Positions 25,098-33,258 of a stretch of 64,000 nt of DNA are shown here, one piece after another. How positions within the stretch are numbered: position 1 is the stretch's first letter; every line of letters starts with the position of its first letter. The notes beneath the pieces were generated by a model. It was not told the origin of the DNA and did not search any database. It was given only the letters and a program-made list of their open reading frames with translations. This DNA is from Imperialibacter sp964351395 (lineage in GTDB: Bacteria > Bacteroidota > Bacteroidia > Cytophagales > Cyclobacteriaceae), in contig CAYGOF010000003.1 in NCBI GenBank assembly GCA_964351395.1, positions 248,001 through 312,000 on the forward strand, read 5' to 3'. Made by a program: the position numbers and the translations under genes.

Positions 25098-28000
25098 TAA
25101 AAGGAAATATTTAAACCGGCTGAATAAATGGCTGTGACGGGATAGGCCCCTCTGTCAATATTGCTGCTCAATACATCTTCACTTCCAAATTCAGGTGAGT
25201 AGCCAGTGAATTTGGTGTTGGTGAACAAATTGGTGCCTCTCAGGTAAACTCTGACCTGCTTCATTTTAATATTCTCCAGCACGCCTTCCGGGATGGTATA
25301 GCCAACAGTCATATTCCGAAAACGAAGGAAGGAACCATCCTGAATAAAACGGGTAGAAGGGGCAAAATTAATACCACCAAAACTCGCTCTTGGCTCAGTG
25401 GTGCTGGAGCCATCGCCGGTCCATCGATTAATTACATGCTTTTCAAAATTGTAAGGATCGGGTCTCACGACTTCTTTCCCATTGAAAATCTTATTGCCTA
25501 GCTGCCCTTGAAAATCAACATTAATGTCGAAACCTTTGTAAGAGGCCTCCAGGTTAAACCCGTAGATAAATGTGGGTATTGGCGACCCCATATAAGCCCG
25601 ATCGGCCAACGAAATTCTGCCATCGCCATTCACATCTCTAACGATCAAGTCGCCTGGCCTGGCCTGTGAATCGTGAGGGTAGGCATCCAATTCGGCCTGG
25701 TTTTGAAAAACGCCGTCAATTTGATAGCCATAGAAAGCTCCAATTGGTAGACCTTCCCTGCTCAGCGTCACCGGACGACCATCGCCCAAATAACCTCCTA
25801 CCAGTGTAGAATCTACACCGCTATTGCCACCTACACTCAGCACTTCGTTGTGAATGGTCGAACCCAAAGCACCAATTCTGTATTTTACTCCCTGAATTTC
25901 ATCCGACCAGCCCAGGTTAAATTCAAAGCCGCTGTTCAAAACAGATCCAGCATTATAAGTTACCCGTTGCCCTTGCCCGTTGCCCAAGTGACCTGGTGTT
26001 AGTAGATCGACCAGAATATCCTGCGTTTCTCTGCGGTAGTAATCAAGCTCACCTGACAGCCTTTGGTTAAGCAGTCCAAACTCTAAACCGATATCGGTTT
26101 GGTAAGTTGTTTCCCATTTCAAATCTGGGTTGCCGGTTACGCCATAAGTCGCGCCAGGATTCAGCGCTTCTTCAATGCCAAATACCGGGTTCAGCTCGTT
26201 TTGAACCAGAGAGAACTGACGATTATACCGTATTTTTTCATTACCGATAGCGCCCCAACTAGCCCTCACTTTCAAATTGGTTAAGGCATTTACGTTTTGC
26301 ATAAAGGCTTCGTTGATCACATTCCAGCCCAGTGCCAGCGACGGAAAACTAGCATACCTGTTATTGTCCGTAAACTTGGAAGAACCGTCACGCCTGAAAG
26401 TACCAGTGAACAAGAAACGATCGTCGTAGGTATAGTTGACCCTGAATAGCATGGAGGCCATGGAATAATACTGCCCGGCATCCACCCCATTGGCGATACT
26501 GTTCAATGTATTGATGTTGTTGCTTTCATCAACGATATAGCTTGGCCGCAGGTACCAGAATTCCTGTCGATCCCTAAGGATGTTTTCACCACTAATTCGC
26601 AGGTATTCGGACGTTGTCTTTTGACTGGTGAAACCGGCAAGCCCTTCTAACCTGCTTTTTCCAAATTCTTTGTTATAGGTAAGTGTATTTTCCCAAAGCC
26701 AGGTGAAGTTTTCGCGGTTCTCTTTGCTAAGGTCACTGTAGAGGTTTTGCTGCTGTGAAGCTGTACCATCAGCATTGTATACCATGAAAGCAGGCGTAAA
26801 GTTCTTGCTTTTATTGTAGGCCATGTCCACGCCAAAGCTCGATCGGAAGGTAAAGTCCTTGAACAGCTTAATATCGGTGAACACATTGCCCACAGTACGC
26901 AAGCCTTTATTGAAATTATTGGAGTTCTCGAGATCGGCGAGTGGGTTTCCCACATTAGGCACCACCCCAAAGCTGCCATCTTCATAACGGGGAACGGCGA
27001 TTGGTTGTGCTCTGTAGACCTGGTAAACAACGCCGGGGGCTACTTGCTGCGAGTAAGGCGCCACGGTAATATTATTCCCCAGCTTCACATTATCGGAAAA
27101 CTGATAAGTATTGTTCAGCTTCAACGTTAGTCTTTCATAATCCGATTTATCGATGATGCCTTTTTGGTTGAAATAGCCAAGACCTACATAGTACTGGGTT
27201 TTTTTAGTAGCGCCAGTGGCCGACACCTGATGGTTTTGAATAGGCGCTACATCAAATACAAGGTCCTGCCAATCTGTATTTGGAACTGCATCCAGGTTGT
27301 TATAGGTACCAGGATTGATGTCATTTACTACTGTGGCAAATTCCCTTCCATTCAGGAGATCAATTTTTTTAGACAGCTTCTGAATGCTGTATTCAGTATT
27401 GACATTGAATGTCGTTTTCTCATCCCCAATCTTGCCTTGCTTGGTGGTGATGATGACAACGCCATTCGCACCCCGTGAACCATAAATGGCCGTGGCCGAA
27501 GCATCTTTCAACACCTCCATTGACTGAATATCGGAAGAGTTGAGGAAGGAAATGTCGCTGAGAATAACACCATCCACCACATAAATCGGCGAGGAGTCAT
27601 TGAAAGTACCCACGCCACGTATCCGAACTACCGGAGCCGCACCAGGCTGGCCTGATCCGCTGCTTACCTGCACGCCGGCTACTTTGCCCTGAAGTGCTTG
27701 CATGGGATTGGCTGCTGGTATTTTTGTGAGGTCAGCTCCACGAACGGATGCTACAGCTCCGGTCACATCACTTTTGCGCTGTACGCCATAGCCAACCACC
27801 ACAATTTCGTCTAGCTGCTCAGTGTCGAGCTCCATGACAAGATCGATCACTGACCGGTTCCCGATGTCCATGGTCTCAGTTTTGTATCCGATGAAAGAAA
27901 AAACCAGGCGACTATCGCCACTTTGAAGTTCTACAGAATAATTACCTTCAATGTCAGTAACTGAGCCACGGCTGGTCCCTTCTACTTGTATACTGACTCC

Positions 28001-28135
28001 AGGCAATCCTTCGCCGTCATCCTGAGAAATGACCCGCCCTTTCAAGGTGTTGCTCTGTGCAATAACATGGCTAAAAAATCCCATTCCGAGAATTAGAAAA
28101 AGCGCCAATGAGGCTAAACTTAAGGTGTGTTTCAT
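25097..28135 (-). CDS. susC: SusC/RagA-family TonB-dependent outer-membrane transporter
   Basis: A 1012-residue protein with signal peptide, a carboxypeptidase-regulatory-like domain (about 27-110: LKGRVISQDDGEGLPGVSIQVEG-type beta sandwich), a TonB-box region LDEIVVVGYG (about 133-142), a plug with RIRGVGTFNDSSPIYVVDGV and SIQSMEVLKDASATAIYGSRG-like motifs, and a large 22-strand barrel ending GLNISF with terminal Phe. It imports oligosaccharides together with the coupled SusD using TonB energy. It heads the locus susC-susD-LamG-GH144-GH144; the promoter region upstream has two palindromes. No sensor or ECF sigma/anti-sigma gene is adjacent. Confidence 0.97.
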   Translation of the reverse strand: MKHTLSLASLALFLILGMGFFSHVIAQSNTLKGRVISQDDGEGLPGVSIQVEGTSRGSVTDIEGNYSVELQSGDSRLVFSFIGYKTETMDIGNRSVIDLVMELDTEQLDEIVVVGYGVQRKSDVTGAVASVRGADLTKIPAANPMQALQGKVAGVQVSSGSGQPGAAPVVRIRGVGTFNDSSPIYVVDGVILSDISFLNSSDIQSMEVLKDASATAIYGSRGANGVVIITTKQGKIGDEKTTFNVNTEYSIQKLSKKIDLLNGREFATVVNDINPGTYNNLDAVPNTDWQDLVFDVAPIQNHQVSATGATKKTQYYVGLGYFNQKGIIDKSDYERLTLKLNNTYQFSDNVKLGNNITVAPYSQQVAPGVVYQVYRAQPIAVPRYEDGSFGVVPNVGNPLADLENSNNFNKGLRTVGNVFTDIKLFKDFTFRSSFGVDMAYNKSKNFTPAFMVYNADGTASQQQNLYSDLSKENRENFTWLWENTLTYNKEFGKSRLEGLAGFTSQKTTSEYLRISGENILRDRQEFWYLRPSYIVDESNNINTLNSIANGVDAGQYYSMASMLFRVNYTYDDRFLFTGTFRRDGSSKFTDNNRYASFPSLALGWNVINEAFMQNVNALTNLKVRASWGAIGNEKIRYNRQFSLVQNELNPVFGIEEALNPGATYGVTGNPDLKWETTYQTDIGLEFGLLNQRLSGELDYYRRETQDILVDLLTPGHLGNGQGQRVTYNAGSVLNSGFEFNLGWSDEIQGVKYRIGALGSTIHNEVLSVGGNSGVDSTLVGGYLGDGRPVTLSREGLPIGAFYGYQIDGVFQNQAELDAYPHDSQARPGDLIVRDVNGDGRISLADRAYMGSPIPTFIYGFNLEASYKGFDINVDFQGQLGNKIFNGKEVVRPDPYNFEKHVINRWTGDGSSTTEPRASFGGINFAPSTRFIQDGSFLRFRNMTVGYTIPEGVLENIKMKQVRVYLRGTNLFTNTKFTGYSPEFGSEDVLSSNIDRGAYPVTAIYSAGLNISF

Positions 28136-28163
28136 TTGTAGTTTGAAGTAGGTATAATGATCG

Positions 28164-28184
28164 CTTTTGAATGTTATTCAAAAG
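28164..28184. promoter_or_regulatory. Palindrome CTTTTGAAT-GTT-ATTCAAAAG upstream of susC
   Basis: Perfect 9-bp arms with a 3-bp spacer, 29-49 bp upstream of the susC ATG. Spacing and symmetry suit a dimeric regulator; it could also form an RNA hairpin in the leader. Confidence 0.5.
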
Positions 28185-28205
28185 ACTCAGGGATGGATTT
28201 CAACT

Positions 28206-28220
28206 GTTAATTCAATTAAC
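28206..28220. promoter_or_regulatory. Palindrome GTTAAT-TCA-ATTAAC upstream of susC
   Basis: Perfect 6-bp arms, 3-bp spacer, 71-85 bp upstream of susC. A second candidate operator half-turn region beside the 28164 palindrome; regulator unknown. Confidence 0.45.
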
Positions 28221-28492
28221 AAAGTCGAGAAAACTTTTTTGGAATTCGGTTGGAGCTTAACTTCGCTTATTTGTCGTCAATATCGGCAAATATTAACGCA
28301 TTCGCTAGCCATTTGACACACAAACTCTTTTTAGTAAGAGTAGCAGATGGTAAATTGAATAAAGCTCAATCGTATTTGATTAACTAACGAAATGCTGCGC
28401 CTGAATGCTTACCACTGAGGCATTTTGAACAATCTTGAAAAAAAAATGAAAGAGTCTTTATCCATCTATCAATTTTCAGCTTACCTTCCCTC

Positions 28493-28780
28493 ATGGATTT
28501 TCAAGTAAACGCACTAGACTTCACCGACGAAGACGCTATCAACCGACGCATGGCAGTTCGGGAAGCCCACCTTGATGGGGCGAAAAAGCTGAAAGCGTCT
28601 GGCCACCTCATTGCAGGTGGGGCCATACTAAATGACTCTGGAAAGATGATCGGCTCCACCCTTTACCTGCGCTACGATCAATTAGATGATGTAAAAGCCT
28701 ATATCGCCTCCGACCCCTACACTACTGGAAAAGTATGGGAAAAGATCGATATCAAAACTGTAAGGCTGGTCGACTTGTAA
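28493..28780 (+). CDS. YciI-like (YCII) domain protein
   Basis: A 95-residue single-domain protein with the dimeric ferredoxin-like YCII pattern: RMAVREAHLDGAKKLKASGHLIAGGAIL and the C-terminal ASDPYTTGKVWEKIDIKTV. The His in REAHLDG is at the position of the conserved YCII histidine, and the Asp-Pro-Tyr motif is characteristic. The function of the family is poorly defined; possibly a small enzyme or ligand-binding protein. Divergent from susC and apparently monocistronic. Confidence 0.9.
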   Translation: MDFQVNALDFTDEDAINRRMAVREAHLDGAKKLKASGHLIAGGAILNDSGKMIGSTLYLRYDQLDDVKAYIASDPYTTGKVWEKIDIKTVRLVDL

Positions 28781-28849
28781 ATCCCACCATAAGCACTACC
28801 ATTCTATGCCCTACCGGAATCCCCGGTTATTGGATAACAAAAGAGCAAT

Positions 28850-29050
28850 TCACCTTTCTCTGATAGAAAAGTCATTCCCTTTGCCAAACCTTAGCAGGTC
28901 TGACATAAAATATTCCTCAAGCGTATAAATGTCCTTCAATCTAAAATCAGTTTTAGTCATTACCTCCATGAGTTCAAAATCAAAAACTTCAGTATGGTTG
29001 ACTAAACGATACTTCTTTCCGACCCTTAAATTGTTAAATGAAATACCCAT
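28850..29050 (-). CDS. Small conserved hypothetical protein
   Basis: A 66-residue protein: NNLRVGKKYRLVNHTEVFDFELMEV, then DFRLKDIYTLEEYFMSDLLRFGKGNDFSIRE. It reads as a short SH3-like beta barrel; I recall similar short proteins in Cytophagales but cannot name a family. It is encoded opposite to its neighbours between the YciI-like gene and the second lipoprotein gene. The function is unknown. Confidence 0.6.
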   Translation of the reverse strand: MGISFNNLRVGKKYRLVNHTEVFDFELMEVMTKTDFRLKDIYTLEEYFMSDLLRFGKGNDFSIRER

Positions 29051-29165
29051 TTATTGCTGAGCTGAGTTTGCAGAAAAAGCAAGATTATACACCATTGTTG
29101 TTTAATCAAAGATCAGACAATATTAAGTTGTCTATATTTTATTAAGAGCCCAAAAAGTATTAAAA

Positions 29166-29194
29166 TTGAGTATATATCCAACCGAATATCTTTC
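29166..29194 (+). promoter_or_regulatory. Candidate promoter of the second lipoprotein/ABC unit
   Basis: TTG at 29166-29168 and TATCTTTC at 29187-29194 (one mismatch from TAnnTTTG) are separated by 18 bp. The box ends 6 nt before the ATG at 29201, implying a very short or absent 5' leader. Confidence 0.45.
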
Positions 29195-29200
29195 GATATT

Positions 29201-30115
29201 ATGAAAACGAACCCTATCAAACTTAACATTCTAGCGATTGTAGCTTCATGTGCCTTTTTTGCATTTTCATGCAGTTCACCCGAAAAGGCCAAGGAAGTAA
29301 ACGAAGAAGATGTGGCAGCCGCTGCTTTTAACGAAGCTGAAGCTGAAATAGAAAATGAAATCGACAAGGTAATTCATGACCTCCCTTCTCCCTCCGAAGT
29401 TCCTTTTCTTTTGCAAGCAACCGGAGCAGACTTTAGAGCTGAATTTGTGAATGACTTAAGCAAGATCGAAACGTACCTGACTTCTAACGATAAATCTGCC
29501 CTGAATTTAGGTGTGTATGCAGCTGATGTCGGATACCTCTCCACTTACAATCAGGCTCAGGAAGCGCTTAACTATATGGAAGGCTGCCAGAAAATGTCCG
29601 AGAAAATAGGTATTTCATCAGCTTTCGACGTAAGACTTCTGTCGAGGTTTGAAAAAAATATAGGAAACAATGATTCCTTGACTGCGCTAATCAACGATGC
29701 TATTGAAATCGCTGAACAAAAGCTTGAGGCTGGGGACAGACTTACTATGGCAGCACTTGTATTAGCCGGATCGTTTGTTGAAGGATTATACATTTCCTCT
29801 CAAGTAATTGAACAATATCCTTCCGACCAATTGAGTGAGGCAAACAGAGACATCATATTGGAGCCGCTAATGAAGATCGTGCTGGATCAAAAAAAGTCTC
29901 TGTTGGACCTAATTTCGGTATTGAAACATGTAGAACAAGATGAAATGCTTGAAAACATTTCTGCAGACATGAATACCCTAAGGTTTCAGTACAACGAACT
30001 CACCGAATTGACGGACAAGATCAGCAGCAATTCTGGAGGCGTAGTTTTACATCAGCATGATCTTAAAAACCTGACAGCAGAAATAAAGAGAATCAGGAAA
30101 GATATCACTGATTAG
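29201..30115 (+). CDS. Helical lipoprotein paired with TerB-ABCG transporter (second copy)
   Basis: A 304-residue lipoprotein with signal ending FAFSC and an acidic linker (EVNEEDVAAAAFNEAEAE). The core is clearly homologous to the 271-residue protein at 1825-2640: ALNLGVYAADVGYLSTYN-Q-QEALNYME, ISSAFDVRLLSRFEKN, DSLTALINDAIE and LVLAGSFVEGLYISSQV. The fold appears all-helical and ends in a heptad-like segment (LKNLTAEIKRIRKDI). The gene is followed by a terminator-like hairpin and then by the ABCG transporter. Function unknown; a substrate-binding or adaptor role for the transporter is inferred from the repeated pairing. Confidence 0.87.
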   Translation: MKTNPIKLNILAIVASCAFFAFSCSSPEKAKEVNEEDVAAAAFNEAEAEIENEIDKVIHDLPSPSEVPFLLQATGADFRAEFVNDLSKIETYLTSNDKSALNLGVYAADVGYLSTYNQAQEALNYMEGCQKMSEKIGISSAFDVRLLSRFEKNIGNNDSLTALINDAIEIAEQKLEAGDRLTMAALVLAGSFVEGLYISSQVIEQYPSDQLSEANRDIILEPLMKIVLDQKKSLLDLISVLKHVEQDEMLENISADMNTLRFQYNELTELTDKISSNSGGVVLHQHDLKNLTAEIKRIRKDITD

Positions 30116-30147
30116 AAATAAAGAATTTAATTATTTGACCCTTTATC

Positions 30148-30180
30148 AAAGCATTGGATGTCCGATTCAATGCTTTTTTT
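30148..30180 (+). terminator. Intrinsic terminator (or attenuator) between lipoprotein and transporter genes
   Basis: AAAGCATTGGAT (30148-30159) pairs with ATTCAATGCTTT (30165-30176) over 12 bp including one G-T wobble, loop GTCCG, followed by T7 (30174-30180). It sits 32 bp after the lipoprotein stop and 40 bp before the transporter ATG, so it should favour high lipoprotein and low transporter expression. Confidence 0.85.
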
Positions 30181-30219
30181 ATCTTTAGATGCTACTCTAC
30201 CACAACCGGAGACTTTAAC

Positions 30220-33200
30220 ATGAGCGAACAACTACTGAAGGCCATCATTCACTTGCTTGCGATCGTTGCAAGAGAAGATGATGTGACTGAAGACGAAAGG
30301 CATTCGATATTACAATTCCTGGAAGAAAACATAAGCAGACAAGACCAGGATAAGTACATGGCTTTCTTTGATCAGCTTGTAGCCGAAATGGATCAAAAGC
30401 CGGATTTCGATGATAAATCAGAAATCATTTCCCTCACACAAAGCATCAATAAAGAGCTTACTCAGTCGCAGAAAGTAGTTATTATGATGGACCTGTTGGA
30501 GGTAATAGTAGCCGACGGAGAGATCAGCGAAAGAGAGAAGGAGCTAGTTTATTTTATTGGAGACCGATTCAATGTTGATGATGTAACGATTGATTTGATG
30601 AAGACCTACGTCATGCATCTTGACCGATCGAAGCTCGACAATGCCAATATTCTGCTAGCCGATGATGGCATGGATAAAAATCCCAGCAAGTCAAAGCATA
30701 TTATACTTGATGGGCTACCTGGCTTTATTGCTATCCTTCGACTACCTATTATCGACAACTACTTCATTAAATATGTTGGCAAAGGCTCATTACATCTGAA
30801 CGGAATCCACCTTAAGGGCAACAGGGTAAAGGCGTTTTCTTCAGGCAGCAGTGTAAGAAGTCATATATCCAAGTCGCTCTACTACAGCGATGTTGTGGCT
30901 AAGTTCAGAAATGAAGCGATTAAAACGAAAATAAGCTTCCAGGCAGAAAATCTTTCATTCAAGTTTAGAAATGGTAAGATAGGGCTGCAAAAAGTTGAGA
31001 TTGCTGAAGACGGCGGTAAGCTGATTGGACTGATGGGGGGCAGTGGCGCTGGCAAGTCAACACTTCTCAATGTATTGAATGGAAATGAAAAGCCATCAGA
31101 AGGAGTTGTTGCTATCAACGGCATCAACGTACACAAAGAAGGAAGCAAAATAGAAGGTGTTATAGGCTATGTACCTCAAGACGACTTATTGATTGAAGAA
31201 TTGTCGGTATATCAAAACCTCTTCTACGCCTCCAAATTGTGCTTTAGTGACAAATCTGACGAGCAGATTGACGAGCTTGTTAACAAAACACTCCAGTCAC
31301 TCGGCTTATTGGAAACCAAAGACCTAAAGGTGGGGTCGCCTCTCCAAAAAACCATTAGTGGCGGACAACGAAAGCGCCTCAATATAGGCCTTGAGCTTCT
31401 ACGGGAACCATCTGTCTTGTTTGTAGATGAGCCTACTAGCGGTTTGTCATCGCGAGACTCAGAAAACATCATGGACCTGCTGAAAGAACTGTCCTTAAAA
31501 GGCAAGATGGTCTTTGTTGTAATACACCAACCATCATCTGAAATCTTCAAAATGTTTGACAAGCTGGTTATTCTCGATGTGGGCGGCTATCAAATCTACT
31601 ATGGCAATCCTGTTGACGCGGTTATCTATTTCAAAAATATCGTAAACCTGATTGACGCCGAGCGGGGAGAATGCATTGAATGCGGAAACGTGAACCCAGA
31701 ACAAATATTCAATATCATTGAAACCAAAGTGGTAAATGAATATGGGCATGTCACAGACCAAAGGAAATTTCAACCACAGGATTGGTACAAGTTCTTTGAA
31801 GAGCATATTGCACTACCAAAAATGAATATTGAGAAGTCTGTACCCGAGAAGACGCTCAGTATACCCAACAAATTCAAGCAAATAGTTATCTTCTCAAAAA
31901 GAGATATTCTATCTAAATTTTCAAACCAGCAATACCTGGCTATAAACTTACTCGAAGCACCTCTTCTGGCCACGCTGTTGGCCTATATTGTCCGATATTA
32001 CGACCCTTCAAAGTCTTATAATTTTTACGAAAACCTTAATATCGTTGCTTTCTTTTTCATGAGTGTGATTGTGGCGCTGTTTATGGGGCTAACAGTGAGT
32101 GCCGAGGAAATCATTAAGGACAGCAAAATTCTAAAAAGGGAAGCCTTTCTCCATTTAAGTAGAATGAGCTATCTGGTTTCCAAACTGCTCATTCTCTTTT
32201 CGTTTTCTGCTATTCAAACGCTCTTTTATGTATTAATTGGCGACTGGATCCTTGAAATAGACGGGATGACCCTGTCATATTGGCTCGTGCTGTTCTCCGT
32301 TTCCTGTTTTGCCAACGTGCTTGGGCTCAATATATCCTCAGCGTTCAATTCTGCGATCACTATCTATATCATCATTCCCATTCTGCTTATTCCACAGCTT
32401 ATTTTGAGTGGGGTGGTTGTTAATTTTGATAAACTCAATCCCCAAATTGCCAACAGCACGAAGGTGCCTCTCATCGGCGAAATTATGGCGTCACGCTGGG
32501 CATTTGAAGCCCTGGCAGTTACTCAGTACAAAGAGAATCCTTTCACTAGTCAGTTTTATACTTTCGACAAGGAAATGGCCCAGTCTGAGTTCAAAACCGT
32601 GTACTGGGGCCCTAAGCTTGAAGCAGCACTGGAGTACTGTCACAACGTAAGCGATCGTGAAAAATATGCAGCCTCATTGGAAGAGAAATTCAGGCTTCTA
32701 CGAAATGAGTTTGGAAAAGAACTCGAAATGATAGGGTATGATAGATTCCCAGAATATGAGAAATTAAATACGAAAGACTTTGATGAGGCCACTTTTATTG
32801 CTGGAATGGACTTTATCAAAACACTCAAAAAGTATTACAATATCAGGTACAATGACGCATTCAAAAAGAAAGATGAGACCGTTCACTCACTGACCAAAAC
32901 AGACGAAGACAGAGAAAAATACCTGGCATTGAAAAATGCGTACGAAAATGAAAGCATTGCTATAATGGTGAAGAATACCTCCGTTCAGGAACGCATCATT
33001 GAGAAAAAAGGCCAGCTGATTCAAAAAATATATCCGATTTATAGCAAGCCACAGCCCCAAAACGCCCTTGATTTCAGGGCTGGCTTTTTTGTACCTGAAA
33101 AATATTTTATGGGGCGGTACTATCCTACTTTGTATTTCAATGCCTTCATCATCTGGATGATGAGCGTTATCCTGATCATTACACTCTATTTTGACATTCC

Positions 33201-33258
33201 GAAAAAGATCATGAAGGGCTTCAGCAGAGTCCCTTCGGTTAAAAAACAAAAAAAATGA
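30220..33258 (+). CDS. ABCG-type ABC transporter with N-terminal TerB-like domain (complete copy)
   Basis: A 1012-residue protein. I start it at the ATG at 30220; the upstream 22 codons overlap the terminator hairpin. Residues 1-135 are two helical TerB-like halves (LLEVIVADGEISEREKELV). About 140-240 is a small beta-rich domain. An ABCG ATPase follows: GGSGAGKST (about 272), YVPQDDLL, TISGGQRKRLN, VLFVDEPTSGLS, VIHQPSSE. A CIECGNVNPEQ segment lies near 485. ABC2-type helices run about 590-770. A roughly 180-residue charged extracytoplasmic helical region and a final helix (about 975-995) finish it. It overlaps the next gene by 4 bp. Orthologue pairing with a lipoprotein is shared with 1-2640. 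Confidence 0.93.
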   Translation: MSEQLLKAIIHLLAIVAREDDVTEDERHSILQFLEENISRQDQDKYMAFFDQLVAEMDQKPDFDDKSEIISLTQSINKELTQSQKVVIMMDLLEVIVADGEISEREKELVYFIGDRFNVDDVTIDLMKTYVMHLDRSKLDNANILLADDGMDKNPSKSKHIILDGLPGFIAILRLPIIDNYFIKYVGKGSLHLNGIHLKGNRVKAFSSGSSVRSHISKSLYYSDVVAKFRNEAIKTKISFQAENLSFKFRNGKIGLQKVEIAEDGGKLIGLMGGSGAGKSTLLNVLNGNEKPSEGVVAINGINVHKEGSKIEGVIGYVPQDDLLIEELSVYQNLFYASKLCFSDKSDEQIDELVNKTLQSLGLLETKDLKVGSPLQKTISGGQRKRLNIGLELLREPSVLFVDEPTSGLSSRDSENIMDLLKELSLKGKMVFVVIHQPSSEIFKMFDKLVILDVGGYQIYYGNPVDAVIYFKNIVNLIDAERGECIECGNVNPEQIFNIIETKVVNEYGHVTDQRKFQPQDWYKFFEEHIALPKMNIEKSVPEKTLSIPNKFKQIVIFSKRDILSKFSNQQYLAINLLEAPLLATLLAYIVRYYDPSKSYNFYENLNIVAFFFMSVIVALFMGLTVSAEEIIKDSKILKREAFLHLSRMSYLVSKLLILFSFSAIQTLFYVLIGDWILEIDGMTLSYWLVLFSVSCFANVLGLNISSAFNSAITIYIIIPILLIPQLILSGVVVNFDKLNPQIANSTKVPLIGEIMASRWAFEALAVTQYKENPFTSQFYTFDKEMAQSEFKTVYWGPKLEAALEYCHNVSDREKYAASLEEKFRLLRNEFGKELEMIGYDRFPEYEKLNTKDFDEATFIAGMDFIKTLKKYYNIRYNDAFKKKDETVHSLTKTDEDREKYLALKNAYENESIAIMVKNTSVQERIIEKKGQLIQKIYPIYSKPQPQNALDFRAGFFVPEKYFMGRYYPTLYFNAFIIWMMSVILIITLYFDIPKKIMKGFSRVPSVKKQKK

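Larger units (their letters stand above)
28136..28492. other. 357-bp divergent promoter region of the susC locus and the YciI-like gene
   Basis: No gene seen. The left 90 bp hold two palindromes (listed separately). The remainder is AT-rich without further structure that I can name. Confidence 0.55.
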
